From Verrucomicrobiia bacterium (GTDB lineage: Bacteria; Verrucomicrobiota; Verrucomicrobiia; Limisphaerales; JADLHS01), in the NCBI GenBank assembly GCA_026125285.1, contig JAHCLO010000001.1, forward strand, positions 372,001-436,000: a stretch of DNA of 64,000 nucleotides, in the 5' to 3' direction. Both the position numbers and the translations under genes were made by a program. Below are positions 1 to 8,627 of this stretch, piece after piece. Numbering within the stretch: position 1 is the stretch's first letter; the number at the start of each line of letters is the position of its first letter. A model generated the notes under the pieces. That model had not been told where the DNA came from. It worked only from the letters and a program-made list of their open reading frames with translations, and made no database searches.

Positions 1-2103
1 CGACTTGGTCACAGCCAAATGATGGAAGTTTGTATCGGTAATGCTGGTATTCGCGGTTACCGAACTGACCCGTAAACGACTCAAGAACGGACGGCCACTG
101 ACTCTGTCCAAACCAAAACCGTATCCGCCACCGCCGTAAGCAAAAATCAACCCGTCCACTCCTGGGCTAGAGGATACATGTGCGGTACTCGCCCGCCGAA
201 CCCAGGCCTCAATTGTAAACGTCTGAAGGCGCAGGCTGGCAGGATTGCCCACCACCACGGCATCAGTGTTGCCGTCAAAAACGAAGCCCTGACCCACTTT
301 GCCGACGGCGTAAGCCGTGTGACCCGTCAAGACTCCATTGTTGCCCCCGACGATGTCCAAGGCGTTACCTGCGCCCGGCCACCAACTGACCAATCCGGAA
401 GCCGGTGGAGTGCAAGGCGGGATGGGATTCACCGTGAGCGTGGCCACGGTACTGGTGGTGGTGCCAACCAAATTGGAGATGACCACCGTGTAAGCACCCG
501 CATCCGCGAACTGGACGTTATTAAGTATGAGCGAACTGCCCGTGGCCCCGGCGAGGTTCGTGCCGTTGAAATTCCACTCATAACTCAACGGGGCTGTGCC
601 GCCTGCCGTGACGGAAAACGTAACGTCGGCGCCGACAATGACCGTTTGGCTCGCGGGTTGTGAGACGATGGCCGGCTTATTGAGGCTGGGACACTTGCCT
701 TTGCTGCCCGCGTCGAAGATGGCTTGAATTTCGGTAGCCGAGAGCGCGCGGCTGTAGATTGCCAACTCATCAACCGACCCGTAGAAGGCGGCGTCAAATA
801 GATCCCCGGCCGCCCCTATCGCTGCCGGGGTTGTAAAGGTGAATGTGGGAGCGTATTCCGGCACGGCGTGAGCCACGCCATCCACGTAAAACACAACAGT
901 CCCGCCGGATTTCGTCACTGCCAGGTGGTGGAAGTTCGTGTCCGCTACGCTGGTGTTGGCAATCACCGCACTGGCGCGTATATGGCTCAGGAAGGGTCGC
1001 CCGCTTTCCCGATCCAAACCGAGTCCATAACCGCCCGTGCCATAGCTGAAGATCAATCCGTCAGCGCCTTGAAAGGCAGACACCTTCGCTGTGCTCGCAC
1101 GTTTGACCCAGGCCTCAATGGTAAAGTTCTGCAATTGCAGGACGGAGGGATTGCCGACCAGAACGGCATCCGAATCGCCGTCAAAGTCGAAGGTTCCGCC
1201 GACAATACCGGAGCCATAAGTCGCATGGCCCACCAAACTTCCGTGGTTGTTGCCCACTTCATCCAGCAGATTACCATCGCCTTTCCACCAACTGACTACA
1301 TCCGCTGGTGTTGGCAAACAAGGCGGCGGCGCCGGCAAGCTCTGTCCCGGGTTTTGGAACAAGTAGGCTACGTCGCCTGGGTTAAGTGCATGGTTGTACA
1401 CTTGCACTTCATCAACCAGTCCTGTGAACAGCGCTGTGGGCCCGGAACCGTTAATACCCCCGATCAAGAACGCCGCCGTGGTCCCATTGACCGCCGGCGC
1501 CGTGTTGGTGGACTCCGCCACACCATCCACGTAGATCACCTTGTTCATCCCCGACCGATATACTCCTACCACCTGATGCCAGTTTCCGTCGTTGACGCTG
1601 GATGTGGAAACCGGACCGTCTGACACCAAGCCCCCGGCGTAAAAGAGCGCCTTGTTGTTCTGCCCCACACCACCTGCGGGGTTGACTCCCAGAAAATAGC
1701 CGTTCACACCGCCGCTCTGATGCTTGGCCAGAATAACCGACTCTGGCGTCGTATCCCCCACATTCATTTTAACCCACGCGACAATGGAGAAATCTCCACT
1801 GGTCAACGGCAGGACGTCGCCCATGTTCACAAAGCCGCCGCTGGCCCGGTTGAGGCTGATGGCATTGCCCGTTACCCCACCGCTGACAAAGGCCGCGCCC
1901 GAAACGGACAGCGTCCCGTGGAATTCCCCCACCGCGTCATTCGCCACACTGCCGCCCGCCTCGTCGAATTTCCAGTGGGCCACCACATCCGCGCGTAGCG
2001 AGGGACTGAGGCAGGCGAAAGCCACCGCCACAAAGACGAGCCAAACGGAACGAGCCGTCGCAACCGACCCTTGAGGGCGGGCGATTGAGTTTGTAGTTTT
2101 CAT
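1..2103 (-). CDS. Secreted LamG/Ig-domain protein (3' end outside window)
   Basis: The reading frame runs from an ATG at 2103 to the window edge without a stop (701 codons visible). The N-terminus has a signal peptide with a hydrophobic run (LVFVAVAFACLS) and likely cleavage near residue 38. After it come a LamG/concanavalin-like domain (about 40-254), a second LamG (about 268-466), an Ig-like domain (about 475-560, starting IVSQPASQTVIVGADV and ending VVISNLVGTTTSTVATLTV) and a third LamG (from about 568). Domains 2 and 3 are close copies of each other. LamG domains usually bind glycans or act as adhesion modules; no catalytic domain is visible, but the C-terminus is missing. Several long open frames on the plus strand here are shadows of this gene. 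Confidence 0.85.
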   Translation of the reverse strand, partial: MKTTNSIARPQGSVATARSVWLVFVAVAFACLSPSLRADVVAHWKFDEAGGSVANDAVGEFHGTLSVSGAAFVSGGVTGNAISLNRASGGFVNMGDVLPLTSGDFSIVAWVKMNVGDTTPESVILAKHQSGGVNGYFLGVNPAGGVGQNNKALFYAGGLVSDGPVSTSSVNDGNWHQVVGVYRSGMNKVIYVDGVAESTNTAPAVNGTTAAFLIGGINGSGPTALFTGLVDEVQVYNHALNPGDVAYLFQNPGQSLPAPPPCLPTPADVVSWWKGDGNLLDEVGNNHGSLVGHATYGSGIVGGTFDFDGDSDAVLVGNPSVLQLQNFTIEAWVKRASTAKVSAFQGADGLIFSYGTGGYGLGLDRESGRPFLSHIRASAVIANTSVADTNFHHLAVTKSGGTVVFYVDGVAHAVPEYAPTFTFTTPAAIGAAGDLFDAAFYGSVDELAIYSRALSATEIQAIFDAGSKGKCPSLNKPAIVSQPASQTVIVGADVTFSVTAGGTAPLSYEWNFNGTNLAGATGSSLILNNVQFADAGAYTVVISNLVGTTTSTVATLTVNPIPPCTPPASGLVSWWPGAGNALDIVGGNNGVLTGHTAYAVGKVGQGFVFDGNTDAVVVGNPASLRLQTFTIEAWVRRASTAHVSSSPGVDGLIFAYGGGGYGFGLDRVSGRPFLSRLRVSSVTANTSITDTNFHHLAVTKS

Positions 2104-2586
2104 AAGGATGGATGGATGGAGTTATGATTCGGAGGCAAACCGCATTTCCCGGACCTGATACTCAGCGTGCAAGGCTGACACCCGGGATCGCCGGTCCATG
2201 ACCGGCTTCGGACACACCGTCTGGAACATGCCGGTGACCGACCGGCGTTCCGTGCCAGTAGTGCCGAGTATCCGGGTAGCGAGCGGGACAGGACCAACAG
2301 GTGATTTGGCTGGAACAGCTTCAACGCAGGCCGAAGAAATGCCGGCAAACCGAGACTCCGGAGCCTCGTTTTTAGGACCCCTCTTACCCCTTGCTGCTCG
2401 AGAAGGGCGTCTCCCCCGCATGGTTATGACCTGCATGATGAACCTTATCTTACGGGCGGGCGACTGCGGCGGAACAGCCGTCAACTGTGGCCAACTATAA
2501 GCTTGTCCGTCCCAAAGAGTCAAGGCTCAAGCCGGGCTAATTGTAATCCTTCAGAAGCGGCGACCCGAAGGGCCGGAGGCTTCATG

Positions 2587-2722
2587 GGGAGCTTCGGCCT
2601 CCAATTTTGGACGCACCTCGGGGCGTTGAACCGTAGCGGCGTGTCGGCAGAGCGCCGCATACTGGCTGGGTATTGGAATGGCGGCGCGCTGCCGAGCCGC
2701 TGCCACGTCGAGGTTCATGGAG
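2587..2722. repeat. Long inverted-repeat element, copy 1
   Basis: An imperfect hairpin with 27-nt arms at 2632-2658 and 2681-2707 (22 of 27 positions pair) and a 22-nt loop. The flanks also match copy 2 (GGGGAGCTTC on the left, CATGG on the right), so the repeat unit is about 136 bp. No coding capacity is apparent. Arms, loop size and flanks match the element at 3189-3326, which identifies a dispersed family. Confidence 0.8.
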
Positions 2723-2773
2723 AGCCTCCTTTCTTTTGTTGAAGCATGCATTGGGACCATGAACCTGATGTGG

Positions 2774-2987
2774 GGCAGGCTTTCCAGCCTGCCGGTTCCC
2801 CGGACTTTCCAGTCCGGGGTGCCAACGGGCGACTGGAAAGTCGCCCCCACCGGCGGACAGGAATGTCCGTCCTACATCGAGAGGTTTATGGAGAGTTTTC
2901 TGTTCCATTCAGACCTGCGCACGGGCCATTGGCCGCAACGGCGTAACGCCGGTCATCCAACTGGCGCATGCCGACTGGAAAGTCGGC
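2774..2987. repeat. Chain of five hairpins with TTCC/GGAA tetraloops
   Basis: Five short perfect palindromes share a TTCC loop, or GGAA when read in the other orientation. Stem/loop positions are 2774-2781/2786-2793 (stem GGCAGGCT), 2798-2806/2811-2819 (CCCCGGACT), 2827-2834/2839-2846 (GGGCGACT), 2854-2859/2864-2869 (CGGACA) and 2970-2976/2981-2987 (GCCGACT). Stem sequences differ but both arms change together, while the loop is constant. The first four are nearly contiguous. They lie between two copies of the long inverted-repeat element. No RNA family I know matches this arrangement. Confidence 0.85.
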
Positions 2988-3072
2988 GTTACCAACGCGC
3001 GGTTAATCGAGAATTGCCAGGTCAAATCGCGCTGTTGAGTTTCAGACCTGGCCGAAAGCGCGGTGGGTCAAA

Positions 3073-3170
3073 AGCGGCGCTGAAGACGCACGCACTCCAA
3101 ACGCTGTCGCGAATGACTCGCAGTTTCCCACTACGCGGAGCGCCTGGAGTGCTGCGTCTTCAGCGCCGCT
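3073..3170. repeat. Inverted repeat with ~25-nt arms
   Basis: The left arm at 3073-3098 and right arm at 3146-3170 are reverse complements except for a single inserted base. About 47 nt separate them. The arms begin AGCGGCGCTGAAGACGC. It is distinct in sequence from the neighbouring repeats and has no coding potential. Confidence 0.8.
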
Positions 3171-3188
3171 CTGGGATCACCGAATCAA

Positions 3189-3326
3189 GGGGAGCTTCCA
3201 CCTCCAACTACAGACGCGCATTCTGAGCCTTACACCGTAGCGGCGGCTCGGCAGAGCGCCGCATACTGGCTAGGGGGTTGGAGGGGCGGCGCTCTGCCGA
3301 GGCGCCGCTACGTCGAAGCTCATGGG
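3189..3326. repeat. Long inverted-repeat element, copy 2
   Basis: The arms at 3236-3262 and 3286-3312 pair at 26 of 27 positions around a 23-nt loop. The flanks (GGGGAGCTTC on the left, CATGG on the right) match copy 1 at 2587-2722. The near-perfect arms suggest recent insertion or selection for the structure. It ends about 120 bp before the probable start of the methyltransferase-like gene and could affect that gene's leader. Confidence 0.85.
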
Positions 3327-3447
3327 CCTCGATTGTGAAATCGCGCACCGCAGCCATGAACCCCGGAGCGCGGACAGCCTTTTTCGCGCTCCCAGCGTTG
3401 CGGGGGTACGCAACCCCGGGCAAATCGCGGTTGACCGGTGCGGGGAC

Positions 3448-4203
3448 GTGAAACACCATCAAACGAAACGGAAGACTTTGCGCAAACACCTTTACAACAC
3501 CACACTCGGAAAACTGCCCTGGTTCATCCGACGCTTCGGGGCGCGCGAAGTGATTCTGAAGCCCTTGCGCATGGTTTTCGCTCCCGTCATCGTTCCAAGG
3601 CTCCCGCGCAAGACCTTCGAGTTTCAAGGCCGGCGGCTGGATTGCTTCTACCACCGCTACAACATGACGTGGGCGAGTGAACGGGCCGTTGAGATTCCCA
3701 TCGCGAAGTTCTTTCTGGATCAGTGTCGTCACGGGCAGGTCCTCGAGGTAGGTAATGTCCTGTCCCATTACTTTCCGGTGCAACATGATGTCCTGGACAA
3801 GTTCGAAAAAGGTCCTCGCATCATCAACGCGGACATCGCGAATTATGCCCCCGCGACCACCTACGATTTGATCCTCTCCATTTCCACGTTTGAGCATATC
3901 GGCTTTGACGACGAGGCGGAGAGTTCCTCCGCCCGGAAGATCGAAGAGGCGATCAAGGCTTGTCAGCGACTGTTGAAGTCAACGGGCACGCTGGTGCTGA
4001 CCGTGCCGTTGGGTTACAACCCGGAACTCAACGAGATGATTCGCAACTCGCAACTCGGGGCCGCGCGGGAATCTTACCTACGGCGCACCGGCAAATTGGA
4101 CTGGGTTCCAGCCAACCGGGACGAAGCGTTGACCTGTCCCTACAAGACCCGGTTTCCCTATGCCAGCGCGCTGCTGGTGGCTGAGTTTGCGAAGGTCGGA
4201 TGA
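3448..4203 (+). CDS. SAM-dependent methyltransferase-like protein
   Basis: A 251-residue protein if translation starts at the GTG at 3448. The frame is open further upstream to an ATG at 3322, but those codons lie in repeat DNA and read as low-quality protein, so I prefer the later start. The core has VLEVGNVLSHYF, which resembles the glycine-rich SAM-binding loop of class I methyltransferases in degenerate form, then DLILSISTFEHIGFDD, which matches motif IV/post-IV of that fold. A later LVLTVPLGYNP strand also fits. The substrate is unknown. It sits next to, but on the opposite strand from, the sugar cluster, so glycan methylation is possible but unproven. Confidence 0.6.
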   Translation: MKHHQTKRKTLRKHLYNTTLGKLPWFIRRFGAREVILKPLRMVFAPVIVPRLPRKTFEFQGRRLDCFYHRYNMTWASERAVEIPIAKFFLDQCRHGQVLEVGNVLSHYFPVQHDVLDKFEKGPRIINADIANYAPATTYDLILSISTFEHIGFDDEAESSSARKIEEAIKACQRLLKSTGTLVLTVPLGYNPELNEMIRNSQLGAARESYLRRTGKLDWVPANRDEALTCPYKTRFPYASALLVAEFAKVG

Positions 4204-4234
4204 TACCTGCGAAAACCGGGCTACCCGCTCCGAA

Positions 4235-5224
4235 TCAGCAACCTGCCGCGGGTTGCGCGCGATACCCGGCCAGGCGGAAGTAAACATTGGCCAGCCACAC
4301 GGGGAGATAATTCTTGCCGGAAACCTTGAGTTGATGCCACAAGCAGCGGCGGACCAGTGCGGGCGTCAGGAAGCGCTTGAACCGAACATCGCGGCGCAAA
4401 ACCCTCAGCATGGGCAGGGCGAATTCGTAGAGCGTGCCGCTCTGGCGGATGCGCTCCGCTTCGGCGGCATACTCCGGGAGAATGAGCCGTTCCATGATGC
4501 CGCGGAGCACTTGCTCGTGATCCGCCGGGCGGCGGCGTCCGGCTTTCAAAAATGAATTGGGTAGGATGTTGAGTCGGCCGAGGGTTTCCGGCACAAAACA
4601 GAATCCATGACGAAAAGCGCCGATGTAAAAGGCGAACCAGTCGGCGTGCCAGCGTAGTTCCGGAATGAATTTGCCCACCCCCATCAGGCGTTCCCGATGG
4701 AAAACCACAGTGTGGCTTACGACGTAGAGCTTGCCTGACCGGCCCAGTTGAACGAGTTCAGCCGGAGTGAAGTAACGCGGCTCAGCGCCCATCCCGACGC
4801 CCATCTGCCAGTTGAAGCCGGTGGCTTCTTCATGCCAGTCACCAATTCCAGAGGAAAAAGCGGCTTCCGGGTGCCGGGCCAGCAAGCGCATAGACTTCTC
4901 AAATAACCCGGGCATGACTTCATCATCAGCCGAACCCACGTACACGTATGGGCCACGCGCGAGTTCCACACCCTTGTTGACATTCGGCATCACGCCGAGA
5001 TTCCGCTCATTGCGCACCAGACGAACGACGGGATGGCTGGCCGCGAATTCTTCAACGACTTGAATGCTGTTGTCGGTGGAGCAGTCATCGAGGACGATCA
5101 CTTCTGTTGGCGGCACCGTTTGGCGCAGAATGGCGCTGAGGGAGGCCGGGAGGTATTTCCCGTGGTTGTAATTGGGGATGACAACCGAGAGCGCGGGCAG
5201 CGTGGGAGTGGCAGCCATAGGCAT
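4235..5224 (-). CDS. Glycosyltransferase family 2
   Basis: A 329-residue GT-A enzyme. The N-terminus reads LSVVIPNYNHGKYL and is followed by IVLDDCSTDNS, the usual nucleotide-sugar binding strand and loop. YVGSADDEVMP near residue 96-105 carries the metal-binding acidic motif. There is no N-terminal membrane segment, so it is probably a cytoplasmic inverting transferase that adds a sugar to a lipid-linked or surface glycan. It is the last gene of the minus-strand sugar operon, 49 nt after the radical SAM gene. Donor and acceptor cannot be read from the sequence. Confidence 0.88.
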   Translation of the reverse strand: MPMAATPTLPALSVVIPNYNHGKYLPASLSAILRQTVPPTEVIVLDDCSTDNSIQVVEEFAASHPVVRLVRNERNLGVMPNVNKGVELARGPYVYVGSADDEVMPGLFEKSMRLLARHPEAAFSSGIGDWHEEATGFNWQMGVGMGAEPRYFTPAELVQLGRSGKLYVVSHTVVFHRERLMGVGKFIPELRWHADWFAFYIGAFRHGFCFVPETLGRLNILPNSFLKAGRRRPADHEQVLRGIMERLILPEYAAEAERIRQSGTLYEFALPMLRVLRRDVRFKRFLTPALVRRCLWHQLKVSGKNYLPVWLANVYFRLAGYRAQPAAGC

Positions 5225-5273
5225 CAGACTTTCACCGGCAAGCGTGCGACTACTCGCACGGTGCCATCAAGCA

Positions 5274-6398
5274 TCAAACGAACGCCAGATGCTGGGGCTC
5301 ATCTGTCTGGGGACGTTCCAGCCGGAGGTTGCCCTTGACCACGTTGTCGAGCGCTTCGTTGACCTTGTGTTGGAGGCAGAGGCTGCCGCACATCTTCTGG
5401 GCGTTGAATTCGGGGCTGGCCAGGTAGTTCATGACTTCCCAGTAGCGTTCGCTCCGCCAAATGTCCCTGAAGCGTTCCTCGCAGATGTTGCCGATGTGGA
5501 ACTTCTTGTATTTCTCGTTGAACAACATGCCGCACGGCGCGACGAGGCCCGAACCGGAGATTTGCAGCAGGAAAGGCGCGCCGTAGCACCGTTGGTAGGA
5601 GCGCGTGCCCTGCGCCTGGATTTTGCTCCACTTGACGCTGCACTGGTAGTGCTCGTCGGACAGGGACTCGGCTTCGTGCAACAGATCGCTCAAGCGGGAG
5701 TAGCCGCGGTAGTCCACGCCCAAATCGCCATTCTCGTTGTCACTGCAATGCTTGATGACCAGGTAATCCACCCGCAACTCCTTCCCCAGCCGGGCCAGCG
5801 GCAGAATCTGGTCGGCATATTGCGGCATAAGCACCATTTGCAGCCCGATGGTGCAACCCAGACCATCGCGCCGCTTGATCTCGACCATCTGGCGGATGTT
5901 GTCCACGACGCGGTGGTAGAACTCCTCCTTCACGCCCATGATTTCGGCGTAGCGTTTGGGTTCGCCGGCGGAGATGTTCACGCGCAAATAAGTGAGGTGC
6001 GGCAGAACTTCCTCCGATTTGCTGCGGGTCAGGACGTAGGCGTTCGTGCCGCAGGCCATCGCCAGCCCAAGAGACGCGCCATATTTGCAGGCGTGGACGA
6101 AGGCCGGGGAAATGGTGCTCTCGCCATCCGAGACGAAGCTGATGCCTTTGACCCCGATTTCGGCGCAGTCATCCAGGAACTCCGTGATCACCCGCTTGTC
6201 AATGATGCTGCGGTCGTTCTCCTGCAACATGGCGTAACAATAGTGGCAGCCAAAATTACAGGCCCGCGTGAGCGCCATATCAATGGTAATGGGGGCAATG
6301 CGCTTGCCGTCCATCCAGTCCTTCACCCGATCTTCGTGCCAGGCGATCTTGGTGCCGTCGAGGATCAGTTTCTCGATATGTTCCGTCATTCCACTCAT
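5274..6398 (-). CDS. Radical SAM/SPASM-type enzyme
   Basis: A 374-residue protein. ITIDMALTRACNFGCHYCYA contains the CxxxCxxC motif that binds the SAM-cleaving 4Fe-4S cluster. The C-terminal half has further cysteines (CYGAPFLLQISGSGLVAPCG, CEERFRDIW, CGSLCLQHK), which is the pattern of a SPASM/twitch auxiliary cluster domain. Such enzymes modify peptides, or dehydrogenate or epimerise sugars and cyclitols. The start overlaps the stop of the unrecognised upstream gene by 4 nt (6395-6398), implying translational coupling. Placement among aminotransferases and GTs suggests a sugar or small-molecule substrate rather than a peptide. Confidence 0.88.
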   Translation of the reverse strand: MSGMTEHIEKLILDGTKIAWHEDRVKDWMDGKRIAPITIDMALTRACNFGCHYCYAMLQENDRSIIDKRVITEFLDDCAEIGVKGISFVSDGESTISPAFVHACKYGASLGLAMACGTNAYVLTRSKSEEVLPHLTYLRVNISAGEPKRYAEIMGVKEEFYHRVVDNIRQMVEIKRRDGLGCTIGLQMVLMPQYADQILPLARLGKELRVDYLVIKHCSDNENGDLGVDYRGYSRLSDLLHEAESLSDEHYQCSVKWSKIQAQGTRSYQRCYGAPFLLQISGSGLVAPCGMLFNEKYKKFHIGNICEERFRDIWRSERYWEVMNYLASPEFNAQKMCGSLCLQHKVNEALDNVVKGNLRLERPQTDEPQHLAFV

Positions 6399-7477
6399 GA
6401 ATTGGCCTTGTCTATCAAGCGACGCAGTTTGCTCAAATCTTTCTTTTCCTCGCAGAACACTTCCAGGCGCGGATCACAACATTCCCGCACCAGCCGTTCC
6501 ATCGCCAGCGCCAGGCCGCGTTTGGCGGGAATCGCCAAGTGATCGCCAAACCGGATGGTGACGGCGTAAGGGAGCTTGCACTCGACAATATGCACATCCT
6601 CCGGCCCAATGCCAAGGGCCAATCCACGGGCGGCCAGGGCGGCTTTGAGTCGCTGTTCGCGTTCCGACGAAGAAAGCGCCGCCCACGCCGGCCGCGGGCC
6701 GGGATCGTAAAAATTTATCGCCGACCGGTAACCGGTGGAGGTTTGATAATCGTTGAACAACCGATTCACGAGGATGGCAGGGAGGCGAAACATCGGGTCG
6801 GCGTTTTGCGGCAGGACAATGCCGGCAACGGCATGGCGCTGCCGCGGCTCGCGCAACGAGTATTCCAACCGGACGACCGCGTGGTCGCGCGCCTCCTGCA
6901 CCGGCAGACCCGACAGAATCTCGCAGAGATAATCCAGCGTAGCCTGCATCGGGCCGTCGCCGGGACCGTCGAAGACCGCGTCCGCAATCAGGTGTTGCTC
7001 GGGTTGCACAGCCCAGGCCAGCGAGAACTGTTCTTCCACCGCGCGCAGCGGGATCTGATGGTCCCGCGTGGTCAGCGGTCGTTGGAAGCGAAGATTGGCA
7101 AAACGCGCGCGGAGTTTCGGCTGATAAATCGGCCGCACGGAACGGAACGAGGCCGTCTCCTGAAGGCGGGAAAGGGTGAAGACGACGGCTTCCGCCTCGC
7201 GGGTAACCGCCAGGTCACCCAGGCTGGCGAGCTTTTCTTCCAACAAACCGGGACCCAGAGGCTGCAACGTCCGGTTGCGGACACGGACGGATACCGACTC
7301 GCCGCCGCAGAGTTGCGCCGCTTCGACGAGATTGGTCAGGCTGCGCACCGGATCATCGTCCGGCACCCAGGTGTCCAGCATTTCCTCCGCCGCGCGGAAG
7401 CCGCGCAACGTCGCGTCCAGGTTTACGTGATAAGCGTCAACCAGTTGATCGTAATCGAGAATTCGTTCGGCGCTCAT
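6395..7477 (-). CDS. Unrecognised 360-residue protein coupled to radical SAM gene
   Basis: I do not recognise this family. The protein is soluble in appearance, without signal peptide or membrane segment. Its N-terminal region is acidic and helical (about 1-55). A middle part is rich in Arg/Gln and beta-prone. The C-terminal stretch contains CKLPYAVTIRFGDHLAIP and ECCDPRLEVFCEEKK, giving four cysteines in the last 70 residues. It overlaps the radical SAM gene by 4 nt and follows the DegT gene by 22 nt, so it belongs to the same operon and may be a partner or substrate-handling protein for the radical SAM enzyme. That role is inferred from position only. Confidence 0.75.
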   Translation of the reverse strand: MSAERILDYDQLVDAYHVNLDATLRGFRAAEEMLDTWVPDDDPVRSLTNLVEAAQLCGGESVSVRVRNRTLQPLGPGLLEEKLASLGDLAVTREAEAVVFTLSRLQETASFRSVRPIYQPKLRARFANLRFQRPLTTRDHQIPLRAVEEQFSLAWAVQPEQHLIADAVFDGPGDGPMQATLDYLCEILSGLPVQEARDHAVVRLEYSLREPRQRHAVAGIVLPQNADPMFRLPAILVNRLFNDYQTSTGYRSAINFYDPGPRPAWAALSSSEREQRLKAALAARGLALGIGPEDVHIVECKLPYAVTIRFGDHLAIPAKRGLALAMERLVRECCDPRLEVFCEEKKDLSKLRRLIDKANS

Positions 7478-7499
7478 GGAGCATCATGACCGGCGGACT

Positions 7500-8603
7500 T
7501 CACTTGCCATAGTAATCGTGAACACACCGGATGGTGTAGGCAATTTCTTCTTCGGTCAAATGCTGATGTGCCGGCAGGGTAATGATGCGGGCGCAATCAG
7601 CCTCTGCTTGCGGAAAGTCACCGCGTTGGTAGCCCAAGTAGGCGGCGGCAGGTTGCAGGTGAATGGGTGTGGGATAGTGAATCTTCGCCTCCACTCCGCG
7701 TTCGTTCAAATACTTCAACAACCCATCACGGTCCTTCACGCGGACCATGTAAAGATGATAGACGTGTTTTACACCGGCGCGGCGGGCGGGCGGCTGAACG
7801 CAGTCCGCGATACTCTGCCAAGCCGTGTCGTAAGTGGCGGCGTTCTTGACGCGCGTGGCGGTGATGAATTCCGTTTCCTCCATCAAGCGGTTGGCAACGA
7901 CCGCTTGGAGGGTGTCGAGCCGACAGTTGATGCCGAAAAACTCGATCTCGTCCCGGTTCACCAGGCCGTGATTGCGATAAAGCCGCAACTTGCGCGCGAG
8001 TTCCGCCGAGCGCGTCGTGATGACCCCGCCGTCGGCCCAGACGTTGAGATTCTTGAGCGGGTGCAGGCTGTAAGCCGCCGCCTCACCCCAACTGCCCATG
8101 GGCCGGCCGTCCAGTTGCGCGCCAATGGACTGACAGGAATCCTCAAAGAGCAGCAGATTGTGTTTATCCGCAATGGCCTTGATCTTGTCCATCTCCGGCA
8201 CGTTGCCACTGAACGTCACCGTTACAATTGCTTTGGTGCGCGGCGTGATGGCGGCTTCGATCTGGTCCGCCGCGATCATGAAGCCTTCGTCGCTGTCCAC
8301 GAACACCGGTTTCGCGCCGGTGACGACAATGGCCCCCACCGTTGCGTAAAACGTGAACGTCGTGGTGATAACCTCGTCGCCCGGCCCGATTCCACACATG
8401 CGCAGGGGCATAATGATGGCGTCCGTGCCGGTGCCCACGCCGATGGCGTGCGGCATCTGACAGAGGCTGGCAAAGTTGGCTTCAAACTCCGTGAGCGGCT
8501 TGCCCAGCGTGAAGTCGCCGGTCTTGACGAACTGGCGCAAATCTTCCAGATAGGCGTCCACATCCGCGAATTGCCGGTCAAGATAGGAGAAAGGAACTTT
8601 CAT
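7500..8603 (-). CDS. DegT/DnrJ/EryC1/StrS aminotransferase
   Basis: A 367-residue PLP enzyme of the sugar aminotransferase family. GVGTGTDAIIMPL is the cofactor-phosphate loop, LLFEDSCQSIGAQLDG holds the PLP-pyridine Asp, and YSLHPLKNLNVWADGG holds the PLP Schiff-base Lys. Members transfer an amino group, usually from glutamate, to a keto sugar bound to a nucleotide. A second, different paralogue lies immediately upstream (24-nt gap), so the pathway probably has two amination steps or one acts as a dehydratase. There is a 22-nt gap to the next gene. Confidence 0.93.
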   Translation of the reverse strand: MKVPFSYLDRQFADVDAYLEDLRQFVKTGDFTLGKPLTEFEANFASLCQMPHAIGVGTGTDAIIMPLRMCGIGPGDEVITTTFTFYATVGAIVVTGAKPVFVDSDEGFMIAADQIEAAITPRTKAIVTVTFSGNVPEMDKIKAIADKHNLLLFEDSCQSIGAQLDGRPMGSWGEAAAYSLHPLKNLNVWADGGVITTRSAELARKLRLYRNHGLVNRDEIEFFGINCRLDTLQAVVANRLMEETEFITATRVKNAATYDTAWQSIADCVQPPARRAGVKHVYHLYMVRVKDRDGLLKYLNERGVEAKIHYPTPIHLQPAAAYLGYQRGDFPQAEADCARIITLPAHQHLTEEEIAYTIRCVHDYYGK

Positions 8604-8627
8604 ACGTGAAGAGAGGGCTGGCGAACG

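Larger units (their letters stand above)
2104..3447. other. 1.3 kb gene-free region rich in hairpin repeats
   Basis: No open frame here looks like a protein. The stretch from about 2104 to 2586 shows only small inverted repeats. From 2587 to 3326 it is a mosaic of at least three palindromic repeat families, listed separately. Open frames of up to about 180 codons exist but are translations of the repeats. Several families placed together suggest a permissive landing zone. Confidence 0.75.

Noticed and set aside
2678..3226. A 182-codon plus-strand open frame in the repeat region
   Set aside because: It translates the palindromic repeats; no domain and the peptide pattern is that of hairpin DNA.
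5172..6542. A 456-codon open frame on the plus strand opposite the radical SAM gene
   Set aside because: It is antisense to a gene with clear cluster-binding motifs and its protein is rich in His/Gln/Arg in a way typical of shadows in GC-rich DNA.
7476..8609. A 377-codon plus-strand open frame opposite the DegT gene
   Set aside because: Antisense shadow of a gene with a PLP Lys motif; no recognisable domain.
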